Origin: Salibacterium qingdaonense
Lineage (GTDB): Bacteria > Bacillota > Bacilli > Bacillales > Marinococcaceae
DNA: 60,595 nt
Assembly: GCF_900114715.1 (NCBI RefSeq)
Contig: NZ_FOTY01000007.1
Coordinates: forward strand, 1 to 60,595
Direction: 5' to 3'
A program made the translations under genes and the position numbers. Numbering within the stretch: position 1 is the first letter of the stretch; each line of letters starts with the position of its first letter. A model generated the notes under the pieces. That model worked only from the letters and a program-made list of their open reading frames with translations, ran no database searches and was not told where the DNA came from. Shown here one piece after another: positions 23,601 through 32,499 of this stretch.

Positions 23601-24245
23601 TTATTCCTTGTCTCCGAACCAATGGTTCCATTTCTCCACAACGAAGAATCGGTAATCCTTTTCTTCATCCACAGAACCCTTGCTTTTTTCCACATTTTCC
23701 TTCGAAGCGTCCTTTTTTTCCACACCTGAAGAGGAGTTATCCACAGATTCTTCCGATGAGATGAAGCAAAGAGGCGGAAACAGAACACACCACCAGTTAT
23801 CTCCTTCTCCTTGTCCAATGGTCACGACGAGCGCTTCATAAGCTCCGGCCGGGTAAATAATCGGCCCGTAAATTCTCGTTGGAAAGTCCACGTCGGATTT
23901 TAAGGCGATGGAAAAGCTGCGTTCTTCCATTCCCCGATCGTTGAGAACACGCTGCACCGTCTCTTTGAGTTCAGGAAGGGAACGCTGCAACGTTGTCAGC
24001 GCCTCCTCTTTGTCCAATTCTGCCGTTAATTCGCCGCGTATCTCTTGATTTACAGCGTCCCGCACTTTTGTTTTTGCAAGCTGCTCTTCGGGAGAATTAT
24101 TGTGAGCGAGAATGCGGAGACGAACCGCTTCTTCGGGAATCGTCTGAATGCCGGCATTGGAGGCTGCGGCATTTTGCTGCTGCTCCATCTGCAGCCAGGA
24201 TATGAGAACAAAAAACAATACATAAATGAGTGCTTTTTTCGGCAT
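23601..24245 (-). CDS. spoIIR: Stage II sporulation protein R
   Basis: A 214-residue secreted forespore signal that triggers SpoIIGA to process pro-sigma-E in the mother cell. A signal sequence or anchor occupies about residues 4-20. Family signatures are EEAVRLRILAHNNSPEEQL and NWWCVLFPPLCF. The final 50 residues are a charged tail. It sits between prmC and tsaC, as in B. subtilis. Confidence 0.93.
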   Translation of the reverse strand: MPKKALIYVLFFVLISWLQMEQQQNAAASNAGIQTIPEEAVRLRILAHNNSPEEQLAKTKVRDAVNQEIRGELTAELDKEEALTTLQRSLPELKETVQRVLNDRGMEERSFSIALKSDVDFPTRIYGPIIYPAGAYEALVVTIGQGEGDNWWCVLFPPLCFISSEESVDNSSSGVEKKDASKENVEKSKGSVDEEKDYRFFVVEKWNHWFGDKE

Positions 24246-24271
24246 GGCGTTGACACCGTCCTTTCATGACT

Positions 24272-24301
24272 CATTGTGGACGGTGCCTGTGCTTTCTAAA
24301 C
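24272..24301 (-). promoter_or_regulatory. Possible sigma-F-type promoter of spoIIR
   Basis: On the minus strand GTTTA (24297-24301) fits the -35, with a 15-base spacer before GTCCACAATG, an imperfect -10. Spacing and position are right and the -10 is weak. The family is known to be sigma-F dependent. Confidence 0.35.
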
Positions 24302-24332
24302 GCTAAACGGTTCGACATCTTTTGTTGGATCG

Positions 24333-25196
24333 TTATACGTCATTGCGTTCGCAGAATACCATTCTTGGTTTATCGTTCATATCATGCCGGAGTTCTATAT
24401 CAGCGAGCGGCAGCTCTTTTTGCAGGATACGGCTGACATCGTTTCCCTGCCGGTCCCCGATCTCAAAGGCGGCAAGACCCCGGGATTGCAGCAGAGCCGG
24501 GAGATGAACCGCCATTTTCCGGTAACAGGCGAGTCCGTCGTCTTCGCCGACCAGTGCCAGTTTCGGATCGTGATCCCGGACGAGGGGATCCAGTGCTTCC
24601 CATTCCTGTTTCGGGATATACGGAGGGTTGGAGACAATAACGTCGTATTTCGTTTCTCCTTCAAGGAGAGGGTCCATCAGGCTGCCTTCGAAAAATTCGA
24701 CAGATGCTCCGAGATTGGCGGCGTTTTGCCGTGCAGTCTCAAGGGCTTTCCTGTCGAGTTCCACTGCCCTCACCTGCACATCCGGTGCCTCCAGTGCAAG
24801 CGTGATCGCGATAACGCCGCTTCCGGTTCCGATATCGGCAACCTGCAGGCTGGTGATCCGCTGGTTCCGGATCCATCTGAGTACACCATCAACCAATTCC
24901 TCCGTCTCCGGTCTTGGAATCAGTACGTGTTCATTCACATGAAAACGACGGCCGTAAAACTCTTCATATCCTGTTAGATGCTGCACCGGAACACCTTGTG
25001 CGTGCTGCACCACATCACGCCAAAAAGCCGTCCACACGTCATCTGTGATAGGTTCCCGCCGGGCCAGGTGAAAATCCGTCCAGCCGACATTCAAATGGTG
25101 CTTCATCAAGAGTTCAGCGGCTTTTGGTTCCCGTTTGTTTTCTTCTAAAAAAGACGAAGCCCGGTTAAGGGCTTCGTACATATATGCAGGCTTCAT
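24333..25196 (-). CDS. prmC: Release-factor glutamine methyltransferase
   Basis: Methylates the GGQ glutamine of RF1 and RF2. The 287 residues contain the SAM motif VADIGTGSGVIAITLALE and the catalytic SNPPYIP. It starts immediately after the prfA stop (TAA then ATG), so it is cotranscribed and coupled with its substrate's gene. Confidence 0.96.
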   Translation of the reverse strand: MKPAYMYEALNRASSFLEENKREPKAAELLMKHHLNVGWTDFHLARREPITDDVWTAFWRDVVQHAQGVPVQHLTGYEEFYGRRFHVNEHVLIPRPETEELVDGVLRWIRNQRITSLQVADIGTGSGVIAITLALEAPDVQVRAVELDRKALETARQNAANLGASVEFFEGSLMDPLLEGETKYDVIVSNPPYIPKQEWEALDPLVRDHDPKLALVGEDDGLACYRKMAVHLPALLQSRGLAAFEIGDRQGNDVSRILQKELPLADIELRHDMNDKPRMVFCERNDV

Positions 25197-26270
25197 TTAT
25201 GCCTCTCCTGCCTCTTCCATCATTTCGGCCTGTTCTTCCACAATCAGCGCTTCAATAATCTGGTCAATTTCCCCCTGAAGCACCTGATCGAGCTTCTGTA
25301 CGGTGAGGCCGATGCGGTGATCGGTGACGCGGCTCTGCGGAAAATTGTACGTGCGGATCCGTTCCGAGCGGTCACCGGTTCCGACTGCGGACTTGCGGTT
25401 CTCGTCGTACTCGGCTTCGGCTTCCTTCTGGTACATGTCATAAATACGGGCACGCAGCACTTTCATGGCTTTATCTTTGTTTTTGAGCTGCGATTTCTCG
25501 TCCTGACAGGAAACGACGATACCCGTCGGTTCGTGAGTCAGGCGCACCGCCGACATGGTGGTGTTGACACTCTGACCGCCCGGACCGCTGGCGGCGAATG
25601 TGTCTACACGGATGTCTTTGTCATGGAGCTCGACTTCAACTTCCTCAGCTTCCGGCAGAACCGCGACGGTGGAGGTGGACGTGTGGATACGTCCGCCTGA
25701 CTCCGTGCTCGGTACCCGCTGCACGCGGTGGGCGCCGTTTTCGTACTTCATCTTCGAGTAGGCGCCTTCTCCGCTTATCATGAAAATCATTTTGCTGAAG
25801 CCGCCGAGTTCCGTCGGGGTCGACTCGATGACTTCGGCTTTCCAGTTGTTCTTCTCAGCGAAACGGGAATACATCTTGAACAGATCCGCCGCAAACAGAG
25901 AAGCTTCATCGCCTCCTGCTGCTCCGCGGATTTCCACGATGACATTTTTATCATCATTGGGGTCTTTTGGCAGCAGCAGAATCCGCAGCGTTTCCTCGAG
26001 CTCCTGCTTTTTTTCCGTCAGTTCCTCAATTTCCATTTTGACCATATCTTCCATATCGTCATCCTGGTTATCCTGGAGCATCACCTTGGCGTCGTCAAGC
26101 TGGGTCGTTGTCTCTTTATATTCCCTGTATTTCTGGACAATGTCCGAAATCTCGGCCTGTTCCTTGGAGTAGTCCCGTAATTTTGCCGTATCACTTACGA
26201 CATCCGGGTCGCTCAGCCATTCGTTCAGCTGTTCATAACGATCTTCTACGGCTTGCAGACGTTCTAGCAC
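25197..26270 (-). CDS. prfA: Peptide chain release factor 1
   Basis: Recognises UAA and UAG stop codons. The 357 residues carry the GGQ motif in [18 protein letters not shown] and the codon-recognition region [15 protein letters not shown]. The start is the GTG at 26268-26270, with AGAGGTGA six bases upstream. In B. subtilis tdk lies directly upstream; here the two are separated by over 8 kb of other genes. Confidence 0.97.
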   Translation of the reverse strand: MLERLQAVEDRYEQLNEWLSDPDVVSDTAKLRDYSKEQAEISDIVQKYREYKETTTQLDDAKVMLQDNQDDDMEDMVKMEIEELTEKKQELEETLRILLLPKDPNDDKNVIVEIRGAAGGDEASLFAADLFKMYSRFAEKNNWKAEVIESTPTELGGFSKMIFMISGEGAYSKMKYENGAHRVQRVPSTESGGRIHTSTSTVAVLPEAEEVEVELHDKDIRVDTFAASGPGGQSVNTTMSAVRLTHEPTGIVVSCQDEKSQLKNKDKAMKVLRARIYDMYQKEAEAEYDENRKSAVGTGDRSERIRTYNFPQSRVTDHRIGLTVQKLDQVLQGEIDQIIEALIVEEQAEMMEEAGEA

Positions 26271-26486
26271 AAGCTTTCACCTCTTTATAGGTTGCATAAC
26301 ATTATAATTATAGTATAATGCCGCTTCTTCGTCAAAAAAACTCTCCCTCCATCTTGCGCCGGTATACCCGATGTGCTGCACCCCCAGCTCTGAAAAGGTA
26401 GACTGCTGAGCCTTGTGGTAGTTATCCTCAGAGAATGAGATATCGCCTGGATGGTGATATAGTATCGAAAGAAAGGAGGCTGAGGC

Positions 26487-27323
26487 ATGAAAATCCTGCG
26501 TATACTGAATAACAACGCTGTCGTTGTTCATCACGGGAGTCGGGAAAAGATTGTTTTTGGACCGGGAATTGGATTTCAAAAAGGAAAAAACGACCCGGTG
26601 AACCAAAAGAAAATTGAAAAAATATTCAGCATGGAAGAGGAAACACCTAAATTTGAGCAGCTGTTGAAGACACTTCCTGTCGAAGTCATTGAAACCGGCG
26701 AGGAAATCATCAGCTGTGCAGAAGGGGAGATGCATCTGCCCCTCAGCGATCATATTCATATTTCCTTGATTGATCATCTGGCTTTTGCCCTTGAACGTGT
26801 GAAGCAGGGAGTTACGATAGAAAATAAACTGCTCCATGAAATCAAAGCCCTCTATCAGGAGGAGTACAGAATCGGCGTGTGGGCCGTCCAAAAAATTAAA
26901 ACGGATCTCGGGGTAGACCTTCCAGAGGCGGAAGCGGGGCATATAGCACTGCATCTGCATACCGCGAAACTGCAAACCGGTTCGATGGAAAAGACGATGC
27001 AGCGGACGTCCTTGATTCAGGAGCTCATTCAACTCGTTGAAAACTCCGGCGGCCTCGAGCTTGCGGAACACAGCATGTCGTACCACCGCCTGGTTGTTCA
27101 TCTAAATTTTGCTCTCTCGCGGGCAGAAGACGGCAAAGGTTTTGATGATATGGATCCCGAGATGCTTACACTCATTCAGACCAAATATGAAAAAGCCTAC
27201 GCGGCAGCATGCGAGCTGGCTGACCACGTGAAACAGGAAGCCGGTCTGCCGCTTCCTGTACCCGAGATCGGCTACATTGCCCTTCATATCCAGCGTATTT
27301 TATCAAATCAATCGCTTTCATAA
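26487..27323 (+). CDS. sacT: BglG/SacY-family transcriptional antiterminator
   Basis: A 278-residue RNA-binding antiterminator. The N-terminal CAT domain (about 1-60) starts MKILRILNNNAVVVHH. PRD1 (about 65-170) has SDHIHISLIDHLAFAL and AGHIALHLHTA; PRD2 has SYHRLVVHLNFALSRA and GYIALHIQRI, with the phosphorylatable histidines of PTS control. AAAGGAGG precedes the ATG. Its target, a RAT sequence overlapping a terminator, is right downstream ahead of the sucrose PTS gene, so it is the local regulator. SacT or SacY naming cannot be settled. Confidence 0.92.
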   Translation: MKILRILNNNAVVVHHGSREKIVFGPGIGFQKGKNDPVNQKKIEKIFSMEEETPKFEQLLKTLPVEVIETGEEIISCAEGEMHLPLSDHIHISLIDHLAFALERVKQGVTIENKLLHEIKALYQEEYRIGVWAVQKIKTDLGVDLPEAEAGHIALHLHTAKLQTGSMEKTMQRTSLIQELIQLVENSGGLELAEHSMSYHRLVVHLNFALSRAEDGKGFDDMDPEMLTLIQTKYEKAYAAACELADHVKQEAGLPLPVPEIGYIALHIQRILSNQSLS

Positions 27324-27330
27324 ATCAGCA

Positions 27331-27344
27331 GGAAAGCGTTGACA
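27331..27344 (+). promoter_or_regulatory. CcpA cre site overlapping the sacP -35
   Basis: GGAAAGCGTTGACA matches the cre consensus TGWAANCGNTNWCA at every position but the first. It covers the -35 box, a position expected to cause glucose repression. Confidence 0.65.
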
Positions 27345-27367
27345 TGGTGAATTTCATTTTGTATACT
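27339..27367 (+). promoter_or_regulatory. Sigma-A promoter of sacP-sacA
   Basis: TTGACA (27339-27344), a 17-base spacer and TATACT (27362-27367) form a near-consensus promoter. Transcription would start about 15-20 bases before the RAT. Confidence 0.85.
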
Positions 27368-27388
27368 TTGCGTACATTGTACATATCG

Positions 27389-27420
27389 GGAGTTGTTACT
27401 GCTCTGAGCAGGCAAGACCC
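27389..27420 (+). promoter_or_regulatory. Ribonucleic antiterminator (RAT) for SacT
   Basis: The sequence GTTGTTACTGC, then a loop and GCAGGCAAGACC, closely follows the known RAT consensus. Its 3' end overlaps the 5' arm of the terminator that follows, so bound antiterminator would block terminator folding. Confidence 0.9.
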
Positions 27421-27489
27421 AGAATGAGGACAGGAAACGTGTGTGTATTCCAGGCACACATTTCCCCTTCTCGTTTTGGGTCTTTTTTT
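27412..27489 (+). terminator. Conditional terminator of the sac leader
   Basis: AAGACCCAGAATGAG pairs with CTCGTTTTGGGTCTT, followed by seven T. It overlaps the RAT and precedes sacP by about 45 bases, the classic antitermination layout. Confidence 0.9.
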
Positions 27490-27533
27490 ATGGTTGAAAA
27501 CAACTTCCGCTTTTAGAAAGAGGGGGTTTTCTA

Positions 27534-28973
27534 ATGGATTATAAACAATCAGCAGAAGAACTGGTGACACTTCTCGGCGGCAGGGACAATATCATCAGTG
27601 CTACGCACTGCGCAACGCGGCTCCGGTTGGTTCTTGATGATGAAAGTAGAATCAACAAGAAGGAAATTGAAGATTTAGAAGGGGTGAAAGGTGCCTTTTC
27701 AAGCTCCGGTCAGTTCCAGATTATTTTCGGCACCGGAACCGTTAATAAAGTGTTTCAGCCGCTCGCAGAAGAAATCGGCATGGGGGAAGAGTCCGGAAAT
27801 GATAAGCAGCAGAAGATGGACCATAACGAAGCTGTAAAAAAGAAAATGAATCCGGTATCACGATTTGCAAAAGTGCTTTCCAACATCTTTGTCCCCATCA
27901 TCCCGGCCATTGTAGCAGCCGGCATGCTGATGGGACTGCTGAATCTGATGAACCGCTTCGGCTGGGCAGACAGTGACAGTTCCCTGTATATTCTGCTTGA
28001 TATGTTCTCCTCGGCCGCTTTTATTATTCTTCCGATTTTGATCGGCTACAGCGCGGCACGTGAATTCGGCGGGAACACGTATCTAGGGGCTGTTGTCGGA
28101 GGGATTATGACTCATCCGACTCTTTTGAACCCGTGGGGGCTTCAGGAAAGCGGCGTACAGCCGGAAACCCTCCAATTTGCCGGCATGAACATTGAACTTC
28201 TCGGCTACCAGGGTACCGTTATTCCGGTATTGCTGACGGTGTACGTCATGTGCTGGCTGGAAAAATTGTTCCGTACCTTTGTTCCGAATATGATTGATCT
28301 GCTCGTTACACCGTTTTTGACGATTATGTCGACAGGTTTTATTGCTCTGATGGCTGTCGGTCCGCTCGGCCGTCTGCTTGGAGAAGGCGTAACATCGTCC
28401 CTCATGTTTTTATATGACACAGGAGCGGGATTTGCCGGACTTGTGTTCGGCGGATTGTATTCACTGATTGTATTAACCGGAGTGCATCACAGTTTCCATG
28501 CCATTGAAGCAGAAATTCTCGGGCAGGTCGGTTTTAACTATCTACTGCCTATCTGGGCGGTGGCAAACGTTGCCCAGGGCGGAGCCGGGCTTGCTGTATG
28601 GGTGAAAACACGAAGCAAAAAAATGAAAGAAATCGCCGGACCGTCATCGTTTGCTGCTTTTCTCGGTATTACGGAGCCGGTGATTTTCGGAGTGAATCTC
28701 CGCTACCGCCGTCCGTTTATCGGTGCTGCTGCCGGAGGTGCTGTCGGCGGGGCCTATGTAACGATTACCAACGTTACCGCAAATGGTATCGGTGTGACCG
28801 GTCTGCCGATGTTTGCCATTGCAAACGATCCAGTGAACTACGCCATCGGTCTATTGATTACCGTGGGCAGTGCTTTTACCGTCACATGGCTGTTAGGCTG
28901 GCAGGAAGAAGAAACACAATCAGAGAAAGAGGAAACAGAATCACAGCAGAGCAGCACGGATAAAGCTGTATAG
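27534..28973 (+). CDS. sacP: PTS sucrose-type transporter, EIIBC
   Basis: A 479-residue EIIBC that imports and phosphorylates sucrose to sucrose-6-phosphate. The EIIB domain (about 1-85) has the phosphorylated Cys26 in ISATHCATRLR; EIIC follows with about ten membrane helices and FLGITEPVIFGVNLRYRRPF. No EIIA domain is fused, so it must borrow one, probably from the glucose system. The sucrase gene follows after 9 bases. Sucrose or a related beta-fructoside is inferred from sacA and SacT. Confidence 0.9.
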   Translation: MDYKQSAEELVTLLGGRDNIISATHCATRLRLVLDDESRINKKEIEDLEGVKGAFSSSGQFQIIFGTGTVNKVFQPLAEEIGMGEESGNDKQQKMDHNEAVKKKMNPVSRFAKVLSNIFVPIIPAIVAAGMLMGLLNLMNRFGWADSDSSLYILLDMFSSAAFIILPILIGYSAAREFGGNTYLGAVVGGIMTHPTLLNPWGLQESGVQPETLQFAGMNIELLGYQGTVIPVLLTVYVMCWLEKLFRTFVPNMIDLLVTPFLTIMSTGFIALMAVGPLGRLLGEGVTSSLMFLYDTGAGFAGLVFGGLYSLIVLTGVHHSFHAIEAEILGQVGFNYLLPIWAVANVAQGGAGLAVWVKTRSKKMKEIAGPSSFAAFLGITEPVIFGVNLRYRRPFIGAAAGGAVGGAYVTITNVTANGIGVTGLPMFAIANDPVNYAIGLLITVGSAFTVTWLLGWQEEETQSEKEETESQQSSTDKAV

Positions 28974-28982
28974 GGGGAAACC

Positions 28983-30428
28983 ATGAGTGACGAGCATGCT
29001 ATGCGGCAGGACGTAGAAAAGATGTTGAATCAAAACAGAGGCGCCAGGACCGGACCTTTTCGACAGCAGTTCCATCTCATGCCTCCTGTGGGATTAATGA
29101 ACGATCCAAACGGACTTGTGCAGTGGCAGGGTGTTTATCATGTTTTTTACCAATGGATGCCGTTTCACACTGGTCACGGCAGCAAATGGTGGGGGCATGC
29201 CGCTACAAGAGACTGGATCCATTGGGAGCTTCTGCATCCGGCGCTGGCTCCGGTGCAGGAGTTTGAAAAGAATGGATGCTATTCCGGCAGCGCCGTCGTG
29301 CATGAAAATCAACTCTACTTGTTTTATACCGGCAACGTGAAAGATGAACACGGACGCCGGAAGAGCTATCAATGCCTTGCTGTTTCCCGTAACGGCGTCG
29401 ATTTTAAAAAGTACGGCCCCGTCATTCACCAGCCCGATGGGTATACCGCGCACATCCGTGACCCAAAAGTATGGTTTGAAGCGGGCATATGGCGTCTCGT
29501 CATCGGCGCCCAGCGCAGCGACGGAGAAGGGCAGGTGCTGTTGTACCGTTCACCGGACTTATGGAATTGGGAGTTTCTCGGTCCACTCGCCGGCCGGGAC
29601 GCCACGTTTCCCGAGTCCTTTGGCTTCATGTGGGAGTGCCCGGACTTCTTTGAACTCGAAGGTACACGGGTGCTGCTGGTGTCTCCGCAGGGGCTCGAAA
29701 AAGAGACGTATCGATACCGGAATCAATACCAAACCGGCATTTTCACTGGTACTTTTCATCCGGAGACGGAGACGTTTTCCCACGGCGGTTTTCGTGAAAT
29801 AGACCTGGGATTTGAATTTTACGCCCCTCAGACGTTTGAAGACGAACAGGGCAGGCGCCTGCTGCTTGGCTGGATGGGTGTTCCGGACCAGCAGGAACAG
29901 GCTCACCCGACAATTGCTGACGGGTGGCTGCACTGCCTGACGTTTCCAAGGGAATTGTCGATGCAGGAAGGGCACTTATATCAACAACCCATCGAAGAAT
30001 ACAAACAGCTTCGCGGGACACACGCATCAACTACTGTGGCAGCAGCCAATGAGACGGCTGCCTGGGCCTCGTGGACCGCAGCAGCTGCCGAGCTTTATAT
30101 AGAAATAGAGACAAAAGCCAGCTGGATGATCTCGTGGCGCGGCTGTTTTCACATTTCTTACGATGCTGAAGAACAGACGCTCACGTTTGAACGTCCTGAT
30201 GTTGAAACCGGTGAGCCGGAGCAGCGTGTCAGCCGGGTGAACAAGGTGCATGCGCTCCATTGTCTGTTTGACCGCTCATCCGCGGAAGTATTTGTGAACG
30301 GCGGAGAATACGCATCGACTTCCCGTATTTTTCCGGAACAGGAGGCAGCGGGACTTCAATTCGCAGCGGAAGCTGCCGCTGTATTTCATGTACATGCCTG
30401 GGAACTTCAGTCTCTGCAATGGCAGTAA
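28983..30428 (+). CDS. sacA: Sucrose-6-phosphate hydrolase, GH32
   Basis: Hydrolyses sucrose-6-P to glucose-6-P and fructose. The 481 residues contain the GH32 signatures MNDPNGLVQW (nucleophile Asp), RDPKVW and WECPDFF (acid/base Glu), and a C-terminal beta-sandwich. There is no signal peptide, so it is cytoplasmic, as the PTS pairing requires. A strong terminator follows. Confidence 0.93.
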   Translation: MSDEHAMRQDVEKMLNQNRGARTGPFRQQFHLMPPVGLMNDPNGLVQWQGVYHVFYQWMPFHTGHGSKWWGHAATRDWIHWELLHPALAPVQEFEKNGCYSGSAVVHENQLYLFYTGNVKDEHGRRKSYQCLAVSRNGVDFKKYGPVIHQPDGYTAHIRDPKVWFEAGIWRLVIGAQRSDGEGQVLLYRSPDLWNWEFLGPLAGRDATFPESFGFMWECPDFFELEGTRVLLVSPQGLEKETYRYRNQYQTGIFTGTFHPETETFSHGGFREIDLGFEFYAPQTFEDEQGRRLLLGWMGVPDQQEQAHPTIADGWLHCLTFPRELSMQEGHLYQQPIEEYKQLRGTHASTTVAAANETAAWASWTAAAAELYIEIETKASWMISWRGCFHISYDAEEQTLTFERPDVETGEPEQRVSRVNKVHALHCLFDRSSAEVFVNGGEYASTSRIFPEQEAAGLQFAAEAAAVFHVHAWELQSLQWQ

Positions 30429-30440
30429 GGAGCTTGGATA

Positions 30441-30484
30441 AAAACATTCCGAACGGTTCGAGGGATCCGTTCGGAATGTTTTTT
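30441..30484 (+). terminator. Intrinsic terminator after sacA
   Basis: AACATTCCGAACGG pairs with CCGTTCGGAATGTT around a short loop, with six T. Confidence 0.93.
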
Positions 30485-30561
30485 GTATAGGAAAAGGTAT
30501 TGCGGGGCAGGAGCTGTTCCGTGGACACTTCTGCCCCGGAGCACTGGAGTACGTTCGATGC

Positions 30562-30781
30562 TTACGTTACGTTTGTATGCCGGCCCCCCGTACAAACGTC
30601 ACATAAAGCGGTTCATGATGACGTTTTGGCGGACGCGGCCGGCTTAAACGTCATTGAAGGATTCCAACGTTACGTTCAGCTTCTTTTTCTGTGCCTGAAC
30701 GTCGTTTAAACGAGTTCATAACGACGTTTACACCGGGATACGGCGCCTGAACGTCGTTCGTCAGCCGGACCGCCTCCTGCC
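30562..30781. repeat. Family B 52-bp palindrome array
   Basis: Units begin at 30594, 30646, 30697 and 30749 (steps of 52, 51, 52), preceded by an eroded one. Each is 32-33 bp with arms near AAACGTCRTT and AAYGACGTTT, separated by exactly 19 bases. This is the family A geometry with unrelated arm sequences. The array lies just past the sacA terminator, between convergent genes. Confidence 0.88.
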
Positions 30782-30935
30782 TGGAGAACCGCGGAAGCTT
30801 CCGCAACAACACCCGTACACCGTTACGATATTTCTTCCATCCCTGTCACTTCGCCGGATTCGAGGTTGAACGTTACGCGGTCCGGGAAAAACTGAACTTA
30901 TATCTCAAGCAGTCATATCGGATTCAAACCGCCGA

Positions 30936-31754
30936 TTATTTCCATTCCCATTCATCCATTGCCACTTGTTCCACTGCATTAATTCCATCCCCCATCTCCA
31001 CAGGATAACTCTTCTGCCACTCTACAATGGTCTGCTCGTTCTGCTGGAGAATAACGGTCACGTGCTCTCTTTCTGTGTTTTCAAAGACAGCCATGTAGTC
31101 CCCGTACTGCAAATCTTCAAATTGGTGGGTGCTTCTTTGATATCCCTGGTTTTCATACGTTGTTCTGATGTTTGCAGCCATTGTTTCAAGATCCTTTCCA
31201 TCCGTGTGTTCCGTCACTGTCCATACCGGTTCGTCGGTCCGCTGCTGGTCTTTTGAGAAAGCCGCGTATACAGCTAATTTTCCTGCTTCCGTTCGTTCTG
31301 TTTCGAAGAATTCAGGAATATAAGTCGTGAATGAAAAGCCATCTTCATCAAGAAGTTGAAACGTATCTTCCGTATAGCTTCCTTCAACCTGGTACGTGAT
31401 TTCTTTAGCGGCCGGTCTGTTTGAATCAGGCTGTTCTTCAGAGCCGCCGGGAGGCTTCTCTTCAGTATCCTCATCCTGATCATCTTCCGGCTCCGCAACA
31501 CTAGGATTTTCCTCCTGTCCTTCTCCTGTGCCGCGATCCTCAGGCGGGAGAACGGCTTGAGACATAACAAGCATTCCGGCAATCAAAGCTGCGGCTGTCC
31601 CGCCGGCAATAGCACCAACACGGGGGGCACGATGTTTTCCAACGCGCTTGGAAGACTGCACATGAGCCCAGATCCGCTCCGGACTGGTTTCGTCAGGAAT
31701 GCGGTCGTAATCCTCTTTCAACCGTTTCATCTGCTCTTCCCATGATTGATTCAT
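30936..31754 (-). CDS. Putative membrane anti-sigma factor
   Basis: A 272-residue protein with a cytoplasmic N-terminal part (1-45), one membrane helix near 46-66, an acidic linker rich in Glu, Pro and Asp (about 70-115) and an extracytoplasmic domain of unknown fold. The ATG overlaps the stop of the ECF sigma gene, the usual arrangement for an anti-sigma factor. I see no zinc-binding HxxxCxxC motif, so it is not a ZAS-type anti-sigma. The assignment rests mainly on context and topology. Confidence 0.65.
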   Translation of the reverse strand: MNQSWEEQMKRLKEDYDRIPDETSPERIWAHVQSSKRVGKHRAPRVGAIAGGTAAALIAGMLVMSQAVLPPEDRGTGEGQEENPSVAEPEDDQDEDTEEKPPGGSEEQPDSNRPAAKEITYQVEGSYTEDTFQLLDEDGFSFTTYIPEFFETERTEAGKLAVYAAFSKDQQRTDEPVWTVTEHTDGKDLETMAANIRTTYENQGYQRSTHQFEDLQYGDYMAVFENTEREHVTVILQQNEQTIVEWQKSYPVEMGDGINAVEQVAMDEWEWK

Positions 31755-32284
31755 GCCTCAACACCTACTTTCTCCCATTCTTTTTTCAGCTGTCTTCGTG
31801 CCCTCATGACTCTTGTCTTTACCGCGGACTCCGATTTATCGAGCACCTCACCAATTTCCTTGAATGATTGTTCATGAAAATAATGAAGAATAAGCGGAAC
31901 CCGGTATTTTTCTTCCAGACGAAGAATCATATCGTGCAACTCCCAGGACGCTTCACTGGAACCAAGCTCTGTATAGGGTTTTGTGGTTCGTTTCTCCATC
32001 ACCGCCTCCACATTGCGGCGCTGTCTTTTTTCCCTGCGCATGTGATCGCGCGCAGCATTCAGCGTTACGGTATATAACCAGGTGGTAAATGTGTTCCCGG
32101 TAAACGATGACAGCGAGCGGTATACATTCAAAAACACATCCTGCGTAATGTCCTCCACCTCTGACCGGTTTACTCCGATTTGGTGTGCAAACTTCTGCAC
32201 TGTACGATAATGTTTTGCAATTAATTCCTGAAACGCCTGATCATTTCCGGAGCGTGCCTGTTCCACCATGTCATGATCGTTCAT
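31751..32284 (-). CDS. ECF-type RNA polymerase sigma factor
   Basis: A 177-residue sigma-70 family protein with only regions 2 and 4. Region 2 includes DITQDVFLNVYRSLSSF and TWLYTVTLNAARDHMRRE; region 4 includes FKEIGEVLDKSESAVKTRV. The ATG at 32284 is 7 bases after GGAGG. A promoter with sigma-X-like elements lies just upstream, suggesting autoregulation. The partner anti-sigma gene overlaps downstream. Which stress it senses is not visible. Confidence 0.92.
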   Translation of the reverse strand: MNDHDMVEQARSGNDQAFQELIAKHYRTVQKFAHQIGVNRSEVEDITQDVFLNVYRSLSSFTGNTFTTWLYTVTLNAARDHMRREKRQRRNVEAVMEKRTTKPYTELGSSEASWELHDMILRLEEKYRVPLILHYFHEQSFKEIGEVLDKSESAVKTRVMRARRQLKKEWEKVGVEA

Positions 32285-32318
32285 CACAGTCCCTCCGTTT
32301 GTCTTGTTCTACCTGTAA

Positions 32319-32345
32319 GACGAATAAAAGCGGCAGATCGTAACA
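32319..32345 (-). promoter_or_regulatory. ECF-type (sigma-X-like) promoter
   Basis: On the minus strand TGTTAC, a 17-base spacer and CGTC agree with the sigma-X consensus TGTAAC-N17-CGWC at all but one position. It lies 35 bases before the sigma gene. Confidence 0.6.
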
Positions 32346-32499
32346 AGAAATATTATTTCCACGAAAAGAACCTTCTTTTCCAGGTCCATCCCCCCTTATA
32401 TCTTAGTCCTACCGGCTCGTTAGGAGAAACGTTTTTATTTTTTCAGGAAGGGAATACTGTTTGTACTACATACAGTTAAAAGTAAAGGGTGTTTTAGTC

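Noticed and set aside
26277-27101. 274-codon minus-strand ORF
   Set aside because: Antisense shadow of the SacT-type antiterminator, whose domains are intact.
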